This document shows positions 58,185-64,000 of a stretch of DNA of 64,000 nucleotides, one piece after another; the stretch's first letter is position 1; each line of letters starts with the position of its first letter. Source of the stretch: Trichosporon coremiiforme (lineage: Eukaryota > Basidiomycota > Tremellomycetes > Trichosporonales > Trichosporonaceae); assembly GCA_039545355.1 (NCBI GenBank), contig BCJJ01000003.1, forward strand, positions 558,001 to 622,000, in the 5' to 3' direction. The notes under the pieces were generated by a model. That model made no database searches, was not told the origin of the DNA, and was given only the letters and a program-made list of their open reading frames with translations. The translations under genes were made by a program, and so were the position numbers.

Positions 58185-59250
58185 ATGGAAGATCAGCCCC
58201 CGTCCTGGCTTGCTAGACTCTCGCCCGAGACTCAGCAGCACCTTGCCTCTCTCCCAGCAGATGTTCAGCAGTCTGTCACCACACTTCTTCAAGGTCAATC
58301 GGCATGCATCACTGCACTCGAGTCACAGAATCAAGACTTAGCTCAGCGTCTGGACAACCTGGAGCACAAGCAAGGTTCTCGCATCACCGCACTTGAGGCT
58401 CAACTTGCCGCTCTTTCCCTGGTTCCTCCTCTGTCTGCGGTTAAGCTCCCTCTTCCCAGGGAGTTCTCCGGTAAGAAGCATGACGCTGGCCTCTTCCTCT
58501 TTCGCTTGGATGAGACCTTTGACGACATGCCTGCTCACTACCCGTCCGACCGCCATAAGATCAGTGCCGCCATCAACCTCTTGACCGGTAAAGCACTTGA
58601 CTTCATCCGTCCTTATGCCGATGTCTCTGACAAGGACAAGCCTGACTTCCTCAATGACTGGTCGCTGTTCAAGGATACATTCAAGAAGGAGTTTCAAGAC
58701 ACTGATGTTGTTGACACCAAGACCAAACAGCTTCAAGCCCTCAAGCAGACTGGTTCGGCTCAAGACTACAGCAACGTGTTCAAGACTATCATCACCTACC
58801 TTGACCTGTCTGACCAGAGTAAGCGTCAAGCCTATTTCCAAGGTCTCGCGGCCTGTGTTCAAGAGCGCCTCCTCAATCCTCATGACAAGATCAAGTATCC
58901 CACGTTTGAATCGCTTGTCGACTCGGCAAACCTCACTGATGACCTCCTCCACCGGATTGTGACAAGCACTGGCAACATGTCTTCATCTTCACATCCCCCT
59001 CGGCACTCGTCTTCGTTGTCCTCTGCGCCAGCTGCCTCTGCACCCATCTCAGTCCCGTGCAGTCATGAGTCTATGGGCATGGGCTCGGTCAAGGCCCCCC
59101 AGGACTGATGCCGAGAAACAAGCTCAGCGCACACACTGCCTTGCCAATGGCCTTTGCACCTGCTGTGGTGAGAAGGGTCACTTCGAAGGGTCACTTCATC
59201 AAAGACTGCCCAAAGGCCACTCGCTACCGCATCCGCCTTGCATCTTTGGG
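58185..59250 (+). pseudogene. Ty3/gypsy-type gag gene, broken
   Basis: The capsid precursor of an LTR retrotransposon. From MEDQPPSWLARLSPETQQHL the frame is open to 59108: a short N-terminal coiled coil (ALESQNQDLAQRLDNLEHK), then the retrotransposon-gag domain (PLPREFSGKKHDAGLFLFRL, LTGKALDFIRPYADVSDKDK, WSLFKDTFKKEFQDTD, YFQGLAACVQERLLNP). A run of six C near 59095 marks a +1 frame change before RTDAEKQAQRTHCLANGLC and the zinc knuckle CTCCGEKGHF. The knuckle is itself broken by a 13-bp tandem duplication (59173-59198), so its second half lies in another frame. It is therefore probably inactive. Confidence 0.8.
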
Positions 59251-59439
59251 AAACTCCAAGGGCCAGTAGGCCTTGTACCGCCTCCTGGCCCAGTCTCAAT
59301 GTGCAACAGTTCCTTCCTCCCGGTCACGGCTCATTCCAAGAAAACTCCAACTCGGTTGAAGTTCTCACTCGTCTATGTTCACTGCAAAGAAAACTCCAAC
59401 CGAGTTAAGAGTTTTCTCACCTCTCTCTATCAGTGTCTC

Positions 59440-59746
59440 CCAGCTTCCTACACCTCTTATCCTCTCGTCTATGGAGCTTCTCCTGTTCAGTAAGGCAGGC
59501 ATTTTCCACTTCCTGGTCACTCTTGCTCTTCCCGGCAAGAAGTCCATCTCTGTCAATGCCCTTGTCAACTGCAGTGCGCAACTCTTCCTCATCAACCATC
59601 AGTCCATCCAGGTGCACCACATTCCTGTCATCCCACTCGACAAACCCATCTCAACAGTTGTTGCACGGCGGAGCCATCAAGTTCACAACTGATCAAGTTC
59701 TCATGCCGTCCACGGCCAACCCGTCATACTCATGTTTTTGGTGTCT
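59440..59746 (+). pseudogene. Truncated pol protease remnant
   Basis: Downstream of gag the reading continues with LLFSKAGIFHFLVTLALPGK, KSISVNALVNCSAQLFLINH and HHIPVIPLDKPIST. This resembles the start of a gypsy protease (V.ALVD.GA...FI), but the catalytic DSG/DCG is replaced by NCS. The sequence stops at the inverted LTR at 59747; no reverse transcriptase or integrase remains. Confidence 0.5.
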
Positions 59747-60014
59747 TGTGAGATTGCAAGCAAGGAAAGCGAGGAGTGCAAGGATGGATACTGTCAGGCT
59801 GACACCTAGGATAAGAACAGCGAGAGAGATGCTCTCAGGCTTGGCAGTCTCTCCGGGACGGATGTTGGACGTGGAGATGACAAATGATCCATCCTTGCAC
59901 GGACACTATGGGAACTAGGAGCATATATGTGACTTGGACGGCGAGATATGATGCAAGGACAGTGATATCATGGTGGGCGCAGGGCCTGGATGGCATGACA
60001 TGTGCGGCATGACA
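59747..60014 (-). repeat. Right LTR, inverted relative to the left LTR
   Basis: 268 bp, the same length as the left copy, with intact TG...CA ends (on the minus strand it begins TGTCATGCCGCACATGTC and ends GCAATCTCACA). A normal element would have this repeat in the direct orientation. I find no clear 5-bp target-site duplication around it. Confidence 0.8.
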
Positions 60015-60029
60015 GTCGAGGAGGACCGG

Positions 60030-60580
60030 CACAAGGGGCAGCTTGCGCGGTAGAAGGAATTTGGGTCCAAGGGCGAAGCGCCCACGCTTGACCGCCGCAG
60101 TCTGCAACACAGAGAGGAGTACCGCGACACGCCGGGCATGGTCGTCCATGAGTGCCATGAGGAGGATGAGCCAATTGTGATGCTCGATGCGTGGGGCACC
60201 ATTGAGCATGCTGCTGGCAGCCGTGAGCCGGACCAGCTCCGCCCCTTCTTCTAGTGAGTGAGGCGTTGCTTACTGAAGCTGACAAACAGCAATGGCCTGC
60301 ACCTCACCACAGAGGGGTACGTGGCCATCTTCAATGAGATTGTCAAGATCATCAATGAGCACTGGCCGGAGGTCGAGCCCGAGAACCTCCCCATGCGCCT
60401 GCTCCAGTATGTTGATGTAGGCTGAAGATTATGCACACTGACGAAAATAGTTGGTCGGAGATTGACATGGACAACGTGGAGGACACAATGGCACCCCAGC
60501 CCAAGGCTGATGCCAGGTCGAAGCACGACTGCGAGGAGGAGGACGCCGACATCGAGCAGCAGAAGAAGCTGAAGAATTAG
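60030..60580 (+). pseudogene. IAH1: 3' part of an IAH1-type GDSL esterase
   Basis: Homologous to the C-terminal half of isoamyl-acetate hydrolysing esterase. From about 60056 one frame reads EFGSKGEAPTLDRRSLQHRE, HEEDEPIVMLDAWGTIEHAA and DQLRPFF. After a 36-nt intron it continues YNGLHLTTEGYVAIFNEIVK, IINEHWPEVEPENLP, and after a second intron WSEIDMDNVEDTMAPQPK to the TAG at 60578-60580. NGLHLT carries the catalytic His (GDSL block V; D.LH in most relatives, N here). The N-terminal GDS block is absent: the frame meets a stop just after the LTR. I do not find it to the left of the element. Either dead or, less likely, transcribed as a fragment. Confidence 0.7.
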
Positions 60581-61250
60581 ACCATAGATAAAGCTAGAGC
60601 GTTAGTGAATCACGTCACGTTACAGGACATGCATGCCCTCATGCCTGGAATGTGACGAGTGTCGGGGTGTCACCTTGCAGACGGCAGAGAGAGAGAGAGA
60701 GAGTGTGTGTGTGTGTGCCTGTCCATCAGCAGGAGGTGCCTTGTGCTTGGCGTTGTTTATCGTGTTGCCCAAAGACGGGTGGGGACCGACGACAGACTTG
60801 AGTTTGAATGGATGAATGCCTGGGAACAAGGGAGTGTGGTTGCATCAGAGATGGCTATGACATATGACACGCCTCTGAGCAACTGCACGCATGCACCCGG
60901 ATGCTTGGGCAATCTCTGGGATATGTTTGGGTGGTGGGCCGCCGGAGTGATCCACAAATTGGGTTCTAGCCAAGGCAGGCAGCTGGGCTGAAGGGGTCGC
61001 GACTGATTTTCGACATGTCACGCCAGATGGTTCCGTTGTTTTCATCCATCACCGTCCAGCCCCTGCCTCTGCCATTTCCCCCCGCTGCTTCCCACCCCCG
61101 TCCGCCTCCCTCCGCTCTCCCTCCTCGATCCATCCAACCTCATCCAGATCTTACTCATTCATATCGATTCCTGCATCTCTCATCTCCACATCCAAACACC
61201 CTTGAGCTCTTCCTTCTTCCTCTCTTGTCTCGTGATACACCGCCCCAGCC
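60581..61250. other. Intergenic region upstream of the LIM gene
   Basis: About 0.7 kb; contains a GA/GT compound microsatellite at 60685-60717 and, close to the ATG, a pyrimidine-rich leader. No coding signal. Confidence 0.6.
60685..60717 (+). repeat. Compound (GA)n(GT)n microsatellite
   Basis: About eight GA followed by about seven GT repeats, 0.5 kb before the LIM protein start. Confidence 0.85.
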
Positions 61251-63979
61251 ATGGCTATGTACACCACACAGACGCGTGAGTAGCATGTCTGCTGTCCGTG
61301 CGAGAGACGCAAACAAACATCCCCCAGCATGTTTGTGCTGACAAGTAAAAGCATCGTACCCCTCGGGCGTAAACAACCCTCCGCACCCTCATCAACAGTA
61401 CTATCAGCAGAGCATGCCCGGCCCTTCATCCTACCCCGCGGCCGCCTATGCCCAGCCCCAACAACCCCAACCTCCTCAGCATCAGGCATACGCACAGCCT
61501 CAGCAGCAGCAGCAGTGGTACGGCCAGCAGCACCAACAGCCGCAACAACAACATGCGCCGGCCCCGCCTCCACAGCAGCAACCACTGCAACAGTACCAGC
61601 CGCCGCCGCAGCCCACGGCTCAATCCGCATATCACCCCCAGTCCTTTGGTCAACAGCCTCACCCCCCGCAACAGCCCTACGCTCAGCAGTCGTTCGGGCA
61701 GCAGGCCTACCCGCAGCAGACGTACGGCTCATACGGCCAGCTGTCCCAGCAGTCTCACCACTCTCAGCCCTCGCCGCACTCGTCGTACCACTCGCACCCA
61801 TCACCTCACCAGTCCTACGGGCAGCATCCGGCGCCTCAGCAGTACGCTCCCCAGCAGCAGTATCCGCAGCAGTCGCTCCCGCAGACGCACCATGCCCAGC
61901 AGGCTTACCAGCAGTCGTACGCCGCCCAGCCGTACCTCGAGCAGCAGACCCCGCCCCGGCCTCTCGCCCGCTCCGACACCGTCGCCATCCCGTCTCCCCA
62001 GCGCAAGACAGACTATCAGGCTCCTGCGTTCAAGACATTCCAGGAGCGCAAGCGAGAGCGCGAGGCTGCTTTACGCGCAGCTGCGACGGCATCCGCGGCG
62101 TCAACCCCGACACCGTTCACGCCGACCCCACCCCCTGCAGCTCAAACGGTGACTAGTTCTCCTGCGCAACCCAACGGACAGTCACCTGCGCCTAACCAGC
62201 CGAACCTTCCGCCGCACGTCTTGGCCATGATGGGGGCTCCCGGAAGCGGTCGACCTGCTCCACTCCCTCGCGCTAACGGCTCTCCCGCGCCTCCGCAACG
62301 GAGTCAGCCTGTCCCCGGCCAGCAGTCCCAGGCATCCCAGCCGCCTCAGCGATCACACTCTCCCCAGCCTCCCCAGCGATCGGCGCCGCCTCAGCCTCCT
62401 CAGTCGCCCCAGCGCAATGTCTCGCCTCAGCCCCCGCCCCGGCCAGTGTCACCTCAGCCGCCCCAGCGCAGCCCGTCTCCGAGCCCCGCCCACCCCTCGC
62501 TGAGTAACTCCAAGCTGCCTCCCGCATCGCTGTCAAAGTTTGCGCCTCCCCCGCCCCCGCCGTCTTGGGCGACGGGCGGATCTGATATTGCTTCCAAGCC
62601 TGAGAGCAGCAACTCTCGGTCATCGTCGCCCACAAGGGAGCCTCTGCCGCGCGCCTCGGAAGCGCCCAAGTCTCCTCAGCCGATGCGGATGGGTCTGCAG
62701 AACGGCAGCGGCGGCCGAGCGCTCCCGACACCAGCCAGTACTCCCAGTGACGCTCCGACCCCGTCGGCGTACCAGCTGATGCGCTCTGGTGGCTTTCCCT
62801 CGAATATTCCTCGCAATCGCGCCGTCGAGGAGCTGCTCCAACGCTCAGACACAGTCGCCTCGGTCAAGTCGCTCGACCGCGGAAACTTTGGCCCCGGCAA
62901 GCGTGTGCTCCCAAGCCCTCCCGTCGGCGTCTCGGCAAGCCAGAGTCTGGACCGCGGTGCCATGTCGTCTGCAGCGGGCATCAGGCGCTCGAACGGGCGC
63001 AAGTCGCCGTCCTCTCCTATAACAGAGGAGGGGCCGGAAGACCTTGCACAGCAAATGGCAGGCATGAGCGTGAGCTCGGGGTCGCGGAGTCCAACGTCCA
63101 ACGGATCCAACTCACCTCGTACACCGATGACGCCCATCGGCTTCCCCCAGGGGTCCACAATCGTTACACCTGATATCCCTGTCATCAACGTCTGCGAGGC
63201 GACGCCGAAGGTTCCCCACATCAACATCGGCTCACCTCCGCGCTCCCCGGCTCCTTCGGTGCCGCAGATCAACATCGGCCCCCCGCCCAAGTCGCCTCGC
63301 TCCGGGCCCACCGTTCCCACGATCTCGGTCGGCTCGCCTCCGAAACCACCTCCGCGCAGCGTACCCTCAGTCAGCGTCGGCGGACCCCAGGTACCGTCCA
63401 TCAATGTCGGTTCGCCGCCCAAGGCGCCCTCGATCCGCGTCGCATCGCCGGTGAACAACAGTCCCCAACCGCCGAGCATCGCCGTTCCGCCTCCGAGCAT
63501 CTCGATCGGCTCTGCGCCCTCGAGCCCCCGTGCCGAGCGACCTGCCTCTCCGTCCGGGTTCGAGTTCAGCGGGCAGCCGACGATCGCCGTCCAGTCGAGC
63601 GACACGCGCGCCGCCGTGGGTCCGACACGGGTGCACGCAAGCAGCGCGATCGTGTGCGCCGGGTGCAAGGAAGCCATCATTGGTCGCATCGTGTCGGCCA
63701 TGGGACGGCGTTTCCATCCCCAGTGCTTCCAGTGCGGTGTCTGCGGCGAGCATCTGGAGCACGTGTCGGCGTACGAGCACGACGGCCAGCCGTACTGTCA
63801 CCTGGACTACCATGAGCGCTTCGCGCCCAAGTGCCACCATTGCCGGACGCCGATTGTGGACCCGCGCTTCATCACTTTGAACGACGAAGAGCTCGGGCAG
63901 CGGTTCTACCACGAGCTGCATTTCTTCTGCTCCGAGTGTGGTGACCCGTTCCTGGACCCGTCGAAGAGTTCGGCGCCAG
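61251..63979 (+). CDS. PXL1: Paxillin-like LIM-domain protein (3' end outside the window)
   Basis: Likely cytoskeletal scaffold at polarity sites or the division ring, as for yeast Pxl1. Exon 1 is 61251-61275 (MAMYTTQT), then a 76-nt intron; exon 2 runs from 61352 to a probable donor GTACCC at 63980, with GCTG at the window end perhaps starting the branch site. The first 240 residues are Gln/Pro/Tyr/Ser-rich (QQYYQQSMPGPSSYPAAAYA), followed by Pro/Ser-rich sequence and about eight VPxINIGSPP-type repeats. LIM1 starts near residue 777: CAGCKEAIIGRIVSAMGRRF, FHPQCFQCGVCGEHL and YCHLDYHERFAPKCHHC, which also opens LIM2 (HELHFFCSECGDPF). Alternatives include other LIM scaffolds, because the C-terminus is not visible. 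Confidence 0.82.
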
Positions 63980-64000
63980 GTACCCAACGTGCGGAAGCTG

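Larger units (their letters stand above)
57841..60014 (+). mobile_element. Defective Ty3/gypsy-like element bounded by inverted LTRs
   Basis: The order is left LTR, gag, protease remnant, inverted LTR, total 2.2 kb. The reverse transcriptase, RNase H and integrase are missing. An internal deletion/inversion, or insertion of a second element in the opposite direction followed by loss, would both produce this. It abuts a truncated esterase gene on the right. Confidence 0.65.

Noticed and set aside
57841..60014. Interpretation as a DNA transposon with terminal inverted repeats
   Set aside because: The interior encodes retrotransposon gag and a protease-like stub, not a transposase, and the repeats have LTR-like length and TG...CA ends; inverted LTRs explain it better.
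61151..63987. Minus-strand ORFs opposite the LIM gene (61151-61804, 62273-62731, 62676-63701, 63367-63987)
   Set aside because: Shadows of the Gln/Pro-rich and LIM coding frame, which has a recognisable domain and a continuous open frame.

Overview
This window is nuclear DNA of a GC-rich, intron-dense basidiomycete yeast. It fits the Tremellomycetes best and probably the Trichosporonales; that is an inference from gene content and intron style, not a database match. Most introns are 33-70 nt, start GTGAG/GTAAG, and end with a CTGAC or CTAAC branch-like pentamer only a few bases before the AG. Gene models below are spliced by eye; where I give exon coordinates the reading frame was checked across each junction.

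Layout. 1-1300: end of one gene and a decayed relative of it, sharing a C-terminal EW..E....EEWD motif. 1321-2895 (-): L-fuconate dehydratase-like enolase-superfamily enzyme. 4445-9330 (+): full ABCB transporter, probably the Ste6 a-factor exporter. 10217-12912 (-): DHX35-type DEAH helicase. 13602-16369 (+): nickel/cobalt transporter with two unusually long introns. 16503-19284 (-): HET-C protein with a Gln/Gly/Tyr/Pro-rich tail. 21686-27378 (+): giant Num1/ApsA/Mcp5-like cortical protein with about 430 residues of VEKIVEVP-type repeats and a C-terminal PH domain. 27739-33305 (-): UDP-glucose:glycoprotein glucosyltransferase ending in HDEL. 33819-35069 (-): ribokinase. 35301-36438 (+): membrane-anchored methyltransferase. 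36681-39345 (-): sucrose/alpha-glucoside-type transporter. 39921-40007 (+): intron-containing tRNA-Gln(CTG). 40286-42053 (-): GH1 beta-glucosidase. 42686-44419 (-): D-galactonate dehydratase-like enzyme. 46748-49686 and 50818-53786 (+): two adjacent paralogous, degenerate SET-like proteins of 896 and 895 residues. 54199-55491 (-): secreted six-hairpin glycosidase-like protein. 57600-60580: transposon-damaged zone with protease and gag remnants, two inverted 268-bp LTRs and the 3' part of an IAH1-type GDSL esterase. 61251-end (+): paxillin-like LIM protein, cut by the window edge.

How the genes relate. The 36.6-44.4 kb stretch groups a disaccharide transporter, a beta-glucosidase and a sugar-acid dehydratase on one strand, with a ribokinase and (at the other end) a second sugar-acid dehydratase, so a sugar-utilisation theme is plausible. 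Ste6, HET-C and the Num1-like protein touch on mating, self-recognition and nuclear positioning, but nothing shows that they are co-regulated. The observations I rate highest are the tandem SET-like paralogs, the articulin/alveolin-like repeat inside the Num1-like protein, and the inverted-LTR element that abuts a truncated esterase gene.
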